Part shown: in pieces, positions 9,629-19,022 of the stretch
How positions within the stretch are numbered: the first letter of the stretch is position 1
Layout of the letters: each line of letters starts with the position of its first letter
Assembly: GCF_013387485.1 (NCBI RefSeq)
Contig: NZ_JABBXB010000001.1
Span: 640,001-704,000 of the forward strand
DNA from: Stenotrophomonas sp. SAM-B
GTDB lineage: Bacteria > Pseudomonadota > Gammaproteobacteria > Xanthomonadales > Xanthomonadaceae
Length of the DNA stretch: 64,000 nt
Direction: 5' to 3'
The notes under the pieces: model-generated
Told to the model about the DNA's origin: nothing
Database searches by the model: none
Seen by the model: only the letters and a program-made list of their open reading frames with translations
Made by a program: the position numbers and the translations under genes

Positions 9629-11062
9629 ATGGGACGCCGCATGGTGGTCTGGCTGTCGGTGCTGTACCTGCTGTGCCACGGCATCGCACTGGTGCTGCTG
9701 CCCGGGCATGCGCTGCCGGTGTCCTATGCGTTCCTGATCGGGGCACCCCTGCTGGCCGCGCTGGCCTGTGTGTGGCGGGGCCGTCGCAGCGCATCGATCG
9801 TCGGCTGGTACGCGATGGCGCTGGGCATGGGGCTCTGGGCCGCGGGCATGGCGTTGAACATGTACCAGGAGGTCGGCCGCGGCAACGCCGATGCGACGCC
9901 GGGGCTGAGCATGCTGCTGTACGTGCTGTATGGCGTGCCGCTCACCTTCGCGATGGCCCATCCGCGCCACGAGCCGTGGTATCTCAGCCTGATCGATGCG
10001 CTGCTCGCACTGCTGCTCGGCTATCTGTTCTTCGTCTACACGTTCTCCTTCGCCACGCTCAACGATGCGGGCGAGGAGGGCATCGAGCACCTGCGGCTGA
10101 TGTTCGACGTGGAGAACATCTTCATCGCCGGCTTCGCGCTGCTGCGCTGGCGGGCCAGCGAGGACGCGTCGCGGCGCGTGTTCTTCCGCACACTGTGCGT
10201 GTTCGCCTGGGTGTACCTGGGCGTGGCCGCGTACATCAACCATGTCGACACGGAAGGCAGCTACGGCGGGCGGGTCGATCTGCTGATCGACGTACCGTTC
10301 CTGTTGCTGGCGGTGATGGCGTTGCGACCTTCGCGACGCGGCGACGTGCGCGTACCGCGCACACTGGTGATGGCCGTGCGTGCCGGCAGCCCGCTGATCC
10401 TGGCGTTGTCGCTGATGGTGGTGTCGGCCCTGATGGTCCGCGACCATCCGTACCTGGCCGTGGCGGGGTTCGTGCTGGCCACGCTGGGCTCGGGCCTGCG
10501 CAGCGTGCTGATGCAGATGCATTCGTTCGCGCGCCAGGACCAGCTCGATGCGCTGTCGCGGATCGACAGCCTCACCGGCCTGGCCAACCGCCGGCAGTTC
10601 GACCAGAGCCTGCGTGATGCGTGGGAGCGGGCACGACGCAGCGGGCAGGGCATCGCATTGCTGATGGTGGATATCGACTGCTTCAAGGACTTCAATGACC
10701 GGTACGGTCACCCGGCCGGTGACCAGTGCCTGCGCCTGGTCGCCGCGACGCTGGCCGGCTGCGCGGTGCGCAGCACCGATCTGGTCGCCCGGTATGGTGG
10801 TGAGGAGTTCGCGGTGGTGGTGGCGTCGTCGCCACTGGACGGCGCGCCGGCCCTCGCCGAGCGCATGCGCCATGCGGTGGAACAGCTGCAGTTGCCGTCC
10901 GCCGAGTCGGGACGGCCGGTGACGATCAGCATCGGCGTCGGGACCGTGCGCCTCGTGCTGGACGCCGACCCGGCCGAACTGCTGGCAGCGGCGGACACGG
11001 CGCTCTACTCCGCCAAGCGGGGCGGGCGCAATCGGGTGGACGTGGACGGCGAACCGGGCTGA
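9629..11062 (+). CDS. Membrane-bound diguanylate cyclase
   Basis: The product makes cyclic di-GMP from two GTP. About residues 1-285 hold seven or eight membrane helices of unassigned sensory type. Residues about 305-470 are a GGDEF domain starting at DSLTGLANRRQFDQSL. The active-site motif is GGEEF (390-394), and an RSTD inhibitory I-site lies five residues before it (381-384), so product inhibition is expected. There is no EAL domain. The start is uncertain: ATG 9629 gives MGRRMVVWLSV directly before the first helix, and 9587 is possible. The 3' end overlaps the convergent universal stress gene by 58 bp. Confidence 0.88.
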   Translation: MGRRMVVWLSVLYLLCHGIALVLLPGHALPVSYAFLIGAPLLAALACVWRGRRSASIVGWYAMALGMGLWAAGMALNMYQEVGRGNADATPGLSMLLYVLYGVPLTFAMAHPRHEPWYLSLIDALLALLLGYLFFVYTFSFATLNDAGEEGIEHLRLMFDVENIFIAGFALLRWRASEDASRRVFFRTLCVFAWVYLGVAAYINHVDTEGSYGGRVDLLIDVPFLLLAVMALRPSRRGDVRVPRTLVMAVRAGSPLILALSLMVVSALMVRDHPYLAVAGFVLATLGSGLRSVLMQMHSFARQDQLDALSRIDSLTGLANRRQFDQSLRDAWERARRSGQGIALLMVDIDCFKDFNDRYGHPAGDQCLRLVAATLAGCAVRSTDLVARYGGEEFAVVVASSPLDGAPALAERMRHAVEQLQLPSAESGRPVTISIGVGTVRLVLDADPAELLAAADTALYSAKRGGRNRVDVDGEPG

Positions 11063-11502
11063 GTGGGGTCGCGCACTTCCACCAGCACCGGGCAGGGCGC
11101 GTGATCCACCGTCCATTGCCCGACCGAGCGGTCCAGCAGGCGCTCCATGCGCGAAAGATGGCGGTGGCCGATCACGATCAGGTCGCAGCCGTGCTGGCGG
11201 GCGTGATCGCAGATCACCTTCGCCGGCTCGCCGGCGGGGTGGTGGCCGATGCCGTCGATGCCGCGTTCGCGCAGGCGGTCCAGCGCGGTGGCGAGCAGGC
11301 GCTCGGCCTGATGGACCTGGTCATCGGCGGCCGGGTATTCGGCATGTTCGGCACGCGGTGCGTCGTCGGCCAGCGCGAACGCGGGATCCAGCACGCACAG
11401 CAGGTGCAGCCGGGAGGCGGGGCCGGCCAGCGACGCGGCCAGGTCCAGGACCTGCGCATGCTGCGGCCCGCCATCCAGAGCCACGAGTATCTTGGTGAAC
11501 AT
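11005..11502 (-). CDS. Universal stress protein (UspA family)
   Basis: The 165-residue protein has the Usp fold. The N-terminus MFTKILVALDGGPQHAQVLDLA gives the nucleotide-binding aspartate. The C-terminal half has VIGHRHLSRMERLLDRSVG, close to the G-2x-G-9x-G(S/T) ATP-binding pattern, followed by APCPVLVE. I chose the ATG at 11502 because upstream residues do not fit the family. It converges on and overlaps the diguanylate cyclase tail. Members help cells under starvation or stress; the exact role is unknown. Confidence 0.85.
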   Translation of the reverse strand: MFTKILVALDGGPQHAQVLDLAASLAGPASRLHLLCVLDPAFALADDAPRAEHAEYPAADDQVHQAERLLATALDRLRERGIDGIGHHPAGEPAKVICDHARQHGCDLIVIGHRHLSRMERLLDRSVGQWTVDHAPCPVLVEVRDPTQPGSPSTSTRLRPPRLAE

Positions 11503-11650
11503 CGGCATTCTCGATCGAGGGGGCATCAGGGTCGCCCAAGGTCCGCCCCCGACCCATGCCGCACGCCGCAGCTGAGGCGTGCGTCATGCGCACGAATGGC
11601 GCGTTTGGATTGCAGTAAAGTCACCGGCACACGTTGAAGGTGATACTGCC

Positions 11651-12565
11651 GTGACCATGCCCGATCTGAATCTGCTCATTGCCCTGGACGCCCTGATCGA
11701 GGAGGGCAGCGTCGTCGGCGCGGCGCGGCGGATGAACCTCAGTGCCCCGGCGATGAGCCGCACCCTGGGCCGGATCCGCGAGGCGATCGGCGATCCGGTG
11801 CTGGTCCGCGCCGGGCGCGGCCTGGCCCCGACGCCGCGCGCGCTGCAGCTGCGTGAGCAGGTGCGCGGCGTGATCGAGCAGGCGCACCTGGTCTTCAATG
11901 CCGGCCGCGAGGTCGACATGATGACGCTGGAGCGCACCTTCAGCATCCGCGCCAATGATGTGTTCGTCGGCACTTATGGTGGCCGCATGCGCGAGCTGTT
12001 CAAGGCGCAGGCGCCGTGCTCGGTGCTGCGCTTCGTGCCCGAGGGCGATGGGGACGACGATGCGATGGCGCAGGGCCGGATCGATCTGCACATCAGTGCG
12101 GTCAGCAAGCTGAGTGCCGATACCAAGGTGCAGAACCTGTTCAGTACCTCGTTCTTCGGTGCCGCGCACGAAGGCCACCCTATCTTCGCCGAGGAGATCA
12201 CTGCCGAGCGCTTCGTGGCCTTCGACCACATCGCCGTATCGCGCCGTGGCCGCTGGTATGGCCCGATCGATGAAGACCTGGAAGCGCTGGGCCTGACCCG
12301 GCGCGTCGCGCAGATCATGCCGACCTTCCATTCGGCGATCTTCGCCGCGGCCGATTCGGACCTGATCCTGCCGCAGATGCCCAGCGTGATGCTGGGGCGT
12401 CTGGAACGCCTCGGCGTCCCGCTGCGCTTGTTCGAACTGCCGATTCCGGTACGCAGCGCGATTGTCGTGCAGGCATGGCATCCCCGCCTGGACAGCGATC
12501 TGGCGCATCGCTGGCTGCGCCGCAGCATCAAGGCGATGTGCGACGCGGAATCCACCCAGGCCTGA
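11651..12565 (+). CDS. LysR family regulator, likely of the efflux operon
   Basis: The regulator has 304 residues from GTG 11651. Its N-terminal helix-turn-helix (VGAARRMNLSAPAMSRTLGRIR) and effector domain resemble the NodD/PhnR-like LysR branch that opens with PDLNLLIALDALIEEGSV. A GAAGG ribosome site at 11636-11640 is 10 bp before GTG 11651 but 16 bp before ATG 11657, so GTG is preferred. It lies immediately upstream of the MFS-HlyD-OMF operon in the same direction with a 180-bp gap, and probably regulates it. Confidence 0.88.
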   Translation: MTMPDLNLLIALDALIEEGSVVGAARRMNLSAPAMSRTLGRIREAIGDPVLVRAGRGLAPTPRALQLREQVRGVIEQAHLVFNAGREVDMMTLERTFSIRANDVFVGTYGGRMRELFKAQAPCSVLRFVPEGDGDDDAMAQGRIDLHISAVSKLSADTKVQNLFSTSFFGAAHEGHPIFAEEITAERFVAFDHIAVSRRGRWYGPIDEDLEALGLTRRVAQIMPTFHSAIFAAADSDLILPQMPSVMLGRLERLGVPLRLFELPIPVRSAIVVQAWHPRLDSDLAHRWLRRSIKAMCDAESTQA

Positions 12566-12698
12566 CGCGCCGCGACCACGGCCACCTGCACGGTGATCGG
12601 TGAGGCGTGCGTCTGATGCACGCCAGCGATGGCCGGCACAGCATTTTTCGCAGCATCGGCGCTGCCTAGACTGCCGCTCCCCGTCGTGGAGTGGACCC

Positions 12699-12749
12699 AT
12701 GTCCGTGTTGTTCCCACTGCACTGCCCGCGTTCCGGCGGTGCCCGATGA
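12699..12749 (+). other. Possible 16-codon leader ORF coupled to the MFS gene
   Basis: ATG at 12699, preceded by GTGGAG, opens a 16-residue frame (MSVLFPLHCPRSGGAR). Its TGA (12747-12749) overlaps the ATG (12746-12748) of the MFS gene. The ATGA overlap would allow translational coupling, as in leader peptides of some resistance genes. No protein evidence exists, and the frame may be chance. Confidence 0.35.
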
Positions 12750-14284
12750 GTGCCGTCGCCGCCCCATTGCCGGCTGCGACTGCCGTGCCGACCGCACCAC
12801 CCGCCCAGGCCGCGTTCGGCCTGCGCCTGGCGGTCGGCCTGTGCGGCGTGTTGCTGGCCGTGCTGATCTCCGGCATCAACGAAAACGTCACCAAGGTCGC
12901 GCTGGCCGACATCCGGGGCGCGATGGGATTCAGTGTCGATGACGGCAGCTGGATCATCGCGCTGTACACGGCGATGTCGGTCAGCGCGATGGCGTTTGCG
13001 CCGTGGTGTGCGGTGACCTTCTCGCTGCGCCGTTTCGCGCTGGTGATGATCGGCGCCTTCATGGTGCTGGGCGTGCTGTGTCCGTTCGCGCCGGACCTGC
13101 CCTCGTTCCTGACCCTGCGCGCGCTGCAGGGGCTGGCCGGCGGTGCACTGCCGCCGTTGCTGATGAGCGTGGCGCTGCGCTTCCTGCCGCCGGGCATCAA
13201 GTTGTACGGGCTGGCCGGCTACGCGTTGACCGCCACGTTCGGCCCCAGCCTGGGCACGCCGATGGCGGCGCTGTGGGTGGAGTACGTGGGCTGGCACTGG
13301 GCGTTCTGGCAGATCGTGCCGTGGTGCCTGGCCGCGCTGGGCATGGTGGCCTGGGGCCTGCCGCAGGACCCGTTGCGGCTTGAGCGCTTCGCACAGTTCA
13401 ACGGCGTCGGACTGGCGCTGGGGTTTCCGGCGCTGGTGATGCTGGTGATCGGACTGGTGCAGGGGCCGCGGCTGGACTGGTTCGCCTCGCCGTTGATCTG
13501 CCTGCTGCTCGGCGGTGGCAGCGGTCTGCTGGCACTGTTCTTCTACAACGAATGGTCGCACCCGCTGCCCTTCTTCAAGCTGCAGTTGCTGGCGAACCGC
13601 AACCTGAGCTACGCGTTGATCACCCTGGGCGGCGTGCTGTTCGTGCTGCTGGCGGTGATCATGATTCCCTCCAGCTTCCTGGCCAAGGTGCAGGGCTACC
13701 GACCGCTGCAGACCGCACCGATGCTGTTGTGGGTCGCTCTGCCGCAACTGATCGCGCTGCCCCTGGTAGCGACCCTGCTCAACCAGCGCCGGGTGGACAG
13801 CCGCTGGGTGCAGGCGATCGGCCTGGGCCTGCTGGCACTGGCCTGCGCGCTGGGCGCGCAGCTGACCACCGAGTGGCACCGCGACAATTTCGTGTGGCTG
13901 CAGGTCATCCAGGTCATTGCCCAGCCGATGGCGGTACTGCCGCTGCTGATGCTCGCCACCGGCAGCCTGGCACCGACCGATGGCCCGTTCGCCTCTGCGT
14001 GGTTCAACACCGTCAAAGGCTTTGCTGCGGTGTTCGCCGGCGGCGTGCTCGAGGCGCTCACCACCGTGCGCAGCCATGTGCATTCCACGGTGCTGGTCGA
14101 CCGCCTCGGCAACACGCCGTGGCTCGATGGGGGCGCGGCGGGCCTGGGCGCACGCCTGCACGCGCAGGTGGTGGCGCTGACCTCGGCCGATCTCTATCTC
14201 CTCGTTGCGTGGGTGGCGGTGGCGCTGATCGCGCTGATTCCGTGGCTGCCCACGCGTATCCATCCGCCACGTGCCGTGGCTTGA
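12746..14284 (+). CDS. MFS multidrug efflux transporter (DHA2/EmrB family)
   Basis: This inner-membrane drug:proton antiporter has 512 residues and about 14 predicted helices, the DHA2 layout of EmrB. Motif-like regions include the first helix (FGLRLAVGLCGVLLAVLIS) and the helix containing LRALQGLAGGALPPLLMS. The start at ATG 12746 gives a short cytoplasmic Ala/Pro-rich leader before helix 1. The HlyD-type adaptor begins 17 bp after it and an outer membrane factor follows, so this is a complete tripartite pump. Substrates are unknown; EmrAB-type pumps export hydrophobic drugs and uncouplers. Confidence 0.9.
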   Translation: MSAVAAPLPAATAVPTAPPAQAAFGLRLAVGLCGVLLAVLISGINENVTKVALADIRGAMGFSVDDGSWIIALYTAMSVSAMAFAPWCAVTFSLRRFALVMIGAFMVLGVLCPFAPDLPSFLTLRALQGLAGGALPPLLMSVALRFLPPGIKLYGLAGYALTATFGPSLGTPMAALWVEYVGWHWAFWQIVPWCLAALGMVAWGLPQDPLRLERFAQFNGVGLALGFPALVMLVIGLVQGPRLDWFASPLICLLLGGGSGLLALFFYNEWSHPLPFFKLQLLANRNLSYALITLGGVLFVLLAVIMIPSSFLAKVQGYRPLQTAPMLLWVALPQLIALPLVATLLNQRRVDSRWVQAIGLGLLALACALGAQLTTEWHRDNFVWLQVIQVIAQPMAVLPLLMLATGSLAPTDGPFASAWFNTVKGFAAVFAGGVLEALTTVRSHVHSTVLVDRLGNTPWLDGGAAGLGARLHAQVVALTSADLYLLVAWVAVALIALIPWLPTRIHPPRAVA

Positions 14285-14301
14285 ATTCAAGGAAGTCCCC
14301 C

Positions 14302-15357
14302 GTGTCCCTGCATCGCACCTCTGTTCCCTTCGTCGTCGCCGCCGGCGTGCTGCTGCTTGCCGGCGGCGCGTGGTGGCTGCTGCGCGACGGTCGCCACCAA
14401 TCCACCAACAATGCCTACGTCACCGCGGACTTCACCGTGGTCGCACCGAAGATCGCCGGCTTCGTCAGCGAGGTCCGCGTGCAGGACAACCAGACGGTCA
14501 AGGCCGGCGATGTGCTTGCGCGCATCGACGACCGCGACTACCAGGTGGCGTTGTCGGCGGCGCATGCCGACCTCGCCAATGCGCAGGCGCAGCTGGCCAA
14601 CGCACAGGCCGCGCTGGCCCAGCAGGGCTCGGTGATCGACCAGGCCCAGGCCAGCGTGGATGTCAGCCGCGCGGAGCTCAGCCTCGCCCAGGCCGATCAG
14701 CGCCGTTACCAGGCGCTGGCCAGCGACGGCGCCGGCACCGTGCAGAACGCACAGCAGGCGCAGTCGCGTCAGACGGTCGCCCGTGCACATCTGCAGCAGG
14801 GCACGGCCGCCGTGCTCAACGCACGCCAGCGCACCGCGCTGTTGACCGCCAGCGTGCAGTCCGCGCAGGCTACCGTGCAGCGGGCCGAAGCCGCACAGGC
14901 CCGTGCCGAGCTGGACCTGTCGCATACGCAGCTGCGCGCGCCGATCGATGGCATGGTCGGCCGCCGCGCGGTGCGCGTGGGCGCCTACCTCACCCCGGGC
15001 ACGCCGGTGCTGGCGGTGGTGCCGCTGCAGCAGGCGTTCGTGGTCGCCAACTTCCAGGAAACGCAGATGACGCGGATGCGGGCCGGACAGCGCGTGGACG
15101 TACAGGTGGACGGCTTCCCGGGCCAACCGCTGCACGGCCGGGTCGACAGCATCGCCCCGGCCACCGGGGTCACCTTCGCCGCGGTCGCCCCGGAGAACGC
15201 CACCGGCAACTTCACCAAGGTGGTCCAGCGCATCCCGGTGAAGATCGTGCTCGACCGGGACCAGCCGCTGGCCGGCAAGCTGCGCGCGGGCATGTCGGTG
15301 GAGGCGCGGGTGGACCTGGACAGCGGTGGCCGCGCGCTGGCGGGGGAGGGCGCATGA
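14302..15357 (+). CDS. HlyD/EmrA-type membrane fusion protein
   Basis: The periplasmic adaptor of the efflux pump has 351 residues. It has one N-terminal membrane anchor (about residues 7-28), then the barrel-sandwich half motif (APKIAGFVSEVRVQDNQTVKAGDVLARID), a long Ala/Gln-rich coiled coil (about 85-200), and the second half motif (LRAPIDGMVGRRAVRVGAYL). GTG 14302 is chosen because AAGGA at 14289-14293 is well placed and it puts the anchor near the N-terminus. It overlaps the following gene by 4 bp (ATGA). Confidence 0.92.
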   Translation: MSLHRTSVPFVVAAGVLLLAGGAWWLLRDGRHQSTNNAYVTADFTVVAPKIAGFVSEVRVQDNQTVKAGDVLARIDDRDYQVALSAAHADLANAQAQLANAQAALAQQGSVIDQAQASVDVSRAELSLAQADQRRYQALASDGAGTVQNAQQAQSRQTVARAHLQQGTAAVLNARQRTALLTASVQSAQATVQRAEAAQARAELDLSHTQLRAPIDGMVGRRAVRVGAYLTPGTPVLAVVPLQQAFVVANFQETQMTRMRAGQRVDVQVDGFPGQPLHGRVDSIAPATGVTFAAVAPENATGNFTKVVQRIPVKIVLDRDQPLAGKLRAGMSVEARVDLDSGGRALAGEGA

Positions 15358-16859
15358 TGATCGGGCACATGCTGCGCGTGGGCGCCGGCAGTGCGCTGTG
15401 CGCTGCGCTGGCCGCCTGCACCCTCGGCCCCGATTTCGTGCGCCCCGAGCCGAGCCTGCCGGCGCAGTGGGAGGGCCAGGTGATTACCGCCGCCGCCTTC
15501 GCCCCGGATGCGGCATGGTGGAACGGCTTTGACGACCCGCTGCTGGCGGCGTTGGCGAGCCAGGCCATGCAGGCCAACCTGGATGTGCAGCTGGTCACCA
15601 ACCGCGTGGCGCAGAGCCGCTCGCTGCGCGGAATCCGTGCCGCCGATCGTGCGCCCACCGTCAGCGCCACGGCCGGTGCCACCCGCGCGCGCAACAGCGA
15701 AGCGGGCCTGAACGACCCCTCCGGCAATGCCGGGCGCGAGGATTACGGGCTGTTCCAGGCCGGCATCGCGCTGGGGTGGGAACTGGACCTGTGGGGACGT
15801 GTGCGCCGCCAGGTCGAGATCGCCGACGCCCGCGTGCAGGTCGCCAAGGAGGACAGGCATGCGGTGCAGACCGCGGTGATGGCTGAAACCGCGCGCGACT
15901 ACCTGCAGCTGCGCGCGACGCGGCAGTTGCTGACGATCACCGAGGACAACCTGCGCATCGCCCGCGACGTCCAGCGCCTGACCCTGGCCCGGCAGCAGCA
16001 GGGCGTGGCGACCACGCTGCAGGTGGCCAGTGCGGCGGCGCAGGTCGCGGCGCTGGACGCGCGCCTGGCCCCGCTGCAGCATCGTCAATCGCAACTGCGC
16101 AACGCGCTGGCGCTGCTGCTGGGGCAATCGCCCCAGGCCCTGGACGCACAGCTGGAGGGCGCACGGCGCGACTGGCCGGCCCTGCCTACGATGGCGGCCG
16201 GACTGCCCGGTGACCTGGTTGAACGCCGTCCCGACATCCGTCGCGCGGAAGCGGCCCTGCATGCCGCCACGGCCGGCATCGGCGTGGCCAAGGCCAGTTT
16301 CCTGCCGCGCATCACGCTCAATGGCGATGCCGGTTTCCAGGCCAAACAGCTCGACGACCTGGATGGCTGGAACGCGCACCGCTTCAGCATCGGCCCGGCG
16401 CTGAGCCTGCCGATCTTCCAGGGGGGCAGGCTCAAGGCGAATCTTGCGCTGAGTCGATTGCAGGAACGCGAGGCCGGCCTGCAGTTCCAGAAAGCCGTGC
16501 TGCAGGCCTGGCACGACGTGGATGATGCGATCGATGGATACAGTGCCGAGCAGCAGCGTGGGAAAGCGCTGCAGGTGGCGGTGGAAGAAAGCGATCGCGC
16601 GCTCGCCGCAGCGCGCCGCCAGTACCAGGCGGGTGTGATCGACATGCTGGATGTGTTGACCACCCAGCGCATCGCGCTGGACAACCAGGCCGCGCTCGCC
16701 GGCAGCCAGGCAGCGGCGGCGATCGCACGGGTGGATCTGTACCGCGCGCTCGGCGGTGGCTGGCACGATGACGCTGCCGGCGCCGCCGCCACTGGCAGCG
16801 CGTCGGCTGCCAGCGGGGCGGGCAACCTCACTCAGCGGACGTTGCGCAGTTCCCAGTGA
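15354..16859 (+). CDS. Outer membrane efflux lipoprotein (NodT/OMF family)
   Basis: This TolC-like outer-membrane channel has 501 residues. It starts with a lipoprotein signal, with lipobox LAAC at residues 19-22, so the mature protein is lipidated. The NodT-type start of the mature chain (TLGPDFVRPEPSLPAQW) and two homologous OEP halves, including the ERRPDIRRAEAALHAATAGIG segment, are visible. It overlaps the adaptor gene by ATGA and completes the MFS pump. Its 3' end overlaps the convergent small gene by 28 bp. Confidence 0.92.
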   Translation: MMIGHMLRVGAGSALCAALAACTLGPDFVRPEPSLPAQWEGQVITAAAFAPDAAWWNGFDDPLLAALASQAMQANLDVQLVTNRVAQSRSLRGIRAADRAPTVSATAGATRARNSEAGLNDPSGNAGREDYGLFQAGIALGWELDLWGRVRRQVEIADARVQVAKEDRHAVQTAVMAETARDYLQLRATRQLLTITEDNLRIARDVQRLTLARQQQGVATTLQVASAAAQVAALDARLAPLQHRQSQLRNALALLLGQSPQALDAQLEGARRDWPALPTMAAGLPGDLVERRPDIRRAEAALHAATAGIGVAKASFLPRITLNGDAGFQAKQLDDLDGWNAHRFSIGPALSLPIFQGGRLKANLALSRLQEREAGLQFQKAVLQAWHDVDDAIDGYSAEQQRGKALQVAVEESDRALAAARRQYQAGVIDMLDVLTTQRIALDNQAALAGSQAAAAIARVDLYRALGGGWHDDAAGAAATGSASAASGAGNLTQRTLRSSQ

Positions 16860-17170
16860 CTGCCGGCCAGCATGCGCAGCCGCTGCTTGAACACGTCGCT
16901 GTCGATGCTGGTGGTGGCGACGAGGTTGATCCGCAGATCGTCCTGCACACCGGTGACGGTGGCGGCCGGATCGGTCGCGCCCCACTGCGGATCGACTGCG
17001 TCGGGATCGTCCTGCTTGGCGCGCCAGCGGTCGAACAGGACCGTGGTGCGCAGGGCGTTCTGAAGTTCTTCGGCCAGTCCCGCCGCGCCCTGGGCGTGGA
17101 AGGACAGGTCCGGGTCGTTGCCGCGTGCCTTGGCCGGGTCCGGCAGGCTGATGTCATAACTTACGGGCAT
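16832..17170 (-). CDS. Small conserved-looking hypothetical protein
   Basis: I do not recognise a family. The 112-residue soluble product starts MPVSYDISLPDPAKARGND and ends SHWELRNVR. It contains a VQDDLRINLVATTSIDSD segment that could form beta strands, and no signal peptide or membrane helix. The start is fixed by a strong GGAGGT ribosome site just before the ATG. The 3' end overlaps the efflux lipoprotein gene. Codon use is like its neighbours. Confidence 0.65.
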   Translation of the reverse strand: MPVSYDISLPDPAKARGNDPDLSFHAQGAAGLAEELQNALRTTVLFDRWRAKQDDPDAVDPQWGATDPAATVTGVQDDLRINLVATTSIDSDVFKQRLRMLAGSHWELRNVR

Positions 17171-17282
17171 GGTTACCTCCATTGAATGCGGCAAGGCTGG
17201 CAGAGACGCGGTGCAATCCGCGTGCAGAACCGGCGGCCGTGCCGGGATCGTGGCATGGCCGCTGCGATGCTGACCAGTGTGG

Positions 17283-18227
17283 TCAGCCGCTGAAGGTGTG
17301 GGGGCCGTCGGCAAAGCCTATCGTCACCGCACCCTTGCCCACGTTGACCATGCCGGTGAGGCTCATCACCGCCTCGAATACATCCACGCCATGCGCCTGG
17401 CAGGTCTCGCGCAGCGCTCCGTAGCCGGGCAGGGCCTGCAGGTCGGCCAGTTCGCCGCCGTAACTGATGCACACCGTCGGCGTCATCAGGCCTGCCTTGA
17501 CCCGCTGCCCGACGAAATCGAACAGCTTCTGCACGGCGTTGTCGAAGCCCTTGATCTTGGCCACCGGCCCGGTCTCGCCACGGTAGCCATGCAGCACCGG
17601 CTTGATGTCCAGCGCACTGCCCAGCGCGGCGCTGATCAGGCCGACGCTGCGGTCGCCCTTGTGCCGTGCACGGGCGCGCATGTAGTACAGATCGCGGGTG
17701 ATCATGTAACCGTGCACGTTGTGCGCCAGCAGTTCCAGCCGCTCACGGATCTGCTGCACGCTCGCGCCGCTGTCGCGCAGGCGGACCGCTTCGACCGCGG
17801 TCACGCCTTGGGCGGCGAACAGGTTCTGGGTATCGAGCACGCGCAGCGCGAACGGCGAGTTGAAGCCTGCCGCCTGTCGCACCGGCTTGTAGTCGTTGAG
17901 GATCGCGAAGCTGGCCTGCATCGCGTTGTCGTGGATCGGGCTGCGGGTCTTGGTGATCGTCATGCAGAACACATGGTCGTAATCGATCACCAGCTTGCCC
18001 AGGAACAGATCCCGGATCTGATTGACGCTGAAGGGAATGGTCTCGGCCTCGGCGCCGTGCTCGGCGACGTGGGCATGCAGGAAACTCAGTGTGGCCTGTT
18101 CGTCGCGATGGTCGGCCAGCACGGCCTCGCCAATGCGGACGGTGATCGGCAGCAGCACGATGTTGTGTTGTTCAATGAAATCCTGCGGCAGATCGCACGC
18201 AGAGTCGACCACGATTCCGATGCGCAT
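17283..18227 (-). CDS. DegV family fatty-acid-binding protein
   Basis: The 314-residue protein starts with the DegV hallmark MRIGIVVDSACDLP and ends with the second-domain motif KGAVTIGFADGPH. DegV (FakB-like) proteins are cytosolic, bind a fatty acid between two domains and, in Gram-positives, pass it to the kinase FakA. No FakA homologue is visible in this window, so the function here is open. It is flanked by unrelated minus-strand genes with gaps of about 90-110 bp. Confidence 0.88.
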   Translation of the reverse strand: MRIGIVVDSACDLPQDFIEQHNIVLLPITVRIGEAVLADHRDEQATLSFLHAHVAEHGAEAETIPFSVNQIRDLFLGKLVIDYDHVFCMTITKTRSPIHDNAMQASFAILNDYKPVRQAAGFNSPFALRVLDTQNLFAAQGVTAVEAVRLRDSGASVQQIRERLELLAHNVHGYMITRDLYYMRARARHKGDRSVGLISAALGSALDIKPVLHGYRGETGPVAKIKGFDNAVQKLFDFVGQRVKAGLMTPTVCISYGGELADLQALPGYGALRETCQAHGVDVFEAVMSLTGMVNVGKGAVTIGFADGPHTFSG

Positions 18228-18316
18228 CCTGTGCCCCTCCGGCAGGTTGTAGGTTCGGAAACGTGAACGCTATCTCAAAACGAGATGCTTTGCCTGACCG
18301 GGGAGGCGGAACAACC

Positions 18317-18946
18317 TCAGCGGCTGCGTTCGACGGCCACCGGCAGGTCCACGATCCGGGCCCATTCGCCCTGCCCGAGCAGGCTGGGGTCGGCCAGTAC
18401 GGCCTGCATCAGCGGGTGCGCGTCGTTGCCCCAGAACAGCTCGCTCCCGATCGCCAGCGTCGGGACGCCGAACACCCCGGCGGCCAACGCGGCGTCGGTG
18501 TTGCGCCGCAGGTCCTCCTTGACCGCGGGCGCGCTGATCGCCGCGGCGACATCGGCGATGTCCAGCATCGCCCCGGGCAGGGCGAGCGCCGCGGCGCTGT
18601 CGCCGGCATGACCGTCGCGCCAGATCCAGTTGAACAGGAGGTCGACCGTCTCGTGAGTGGCCCCGGCGGCCAGGCACAGGCGCAGCGCTGCCAGCGGATT
18701 GAACGGATGGCCCGGCGGAAAACGCAGCGTCACCCCGGCACTGCGCGCCTGCCACAACGCCTGCCGATAGGTGAAAAGCCGCTTGGCCGGAATCTCGGCC
18801 GGGCCGAGGTTGCCCAGGTGATGCAGCACCGCGCCGAAGGCGATCGGCACCGGCACGATGCTCTTGAACTGCGGCAAGGCCTTGAGCTGCTGCCAGTGCA
18901 GATAGGCGAACGGTGAGACGAAATCGAAATACCAGCGCAGGGCCAT
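18317..18946 (-). CDS. 2-hydroxychromene-2-carboxylate isomerase family (DsbA/GST-kappa fold)
   Basis: The 209-residue protein has the N-terminus MALRWYFDFVSPFAYLHWQQL. Its Ser of FVSP is the glutathione-binding position in 2-hydroxychromene-2-carboxylate isomerases and GST kappa. The C-terminal motif GVFGVPTLAIGSELFWGNDA is equally typical. The named reaction belongs to naphthalene degradation, but no such pathway is nearby, so the true substrate is unknown. ATG 18946 is chosen; the upstream in-frame extension is arginine-rich and not family-like. Confidence 0.87.
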   Translation of the reverse strand: MALRWYFDFVSPFAYLHWQQLKALPQFKSIVPVPIAFGAVLHHLGNLGPAEIPAKRLFTYRQALWQARSAGVTLRFPPGHPFNPLAALRLCLAAGATHETVDLLFNWIWRDGHAGDSAAALALPGAMLDIADVAAAISAPAVKEDLRRNTDAALAAGVFGVPTLAIGSELFWGNDAHPLMQAVLADPSLLGQGEWARIVDLPVAVERSR

Positions 18947-19022
18947 GGTCGGATACTCACGGGGCAGGGCGACAGGGTCGCCGAACGCAGGGCCGCCGCA
19001 GGCAGCGGCCCCGTGCAGGGAC

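Noticed and set aside
8606-11116. An 836-codon minus-strand frame across fghA and the diguanylate cyclase
   Set aside because: It has no recognisable domain, a His/Gln/Arg bias, and lies antisense to two clear genes.
11621-14290. An 889-codon minus-strand frame across the LysR and MFS genes
   Set aside because: It is an antisense shadow made of Gln/Arg/His runs, without a ribosome site or family resemblance.
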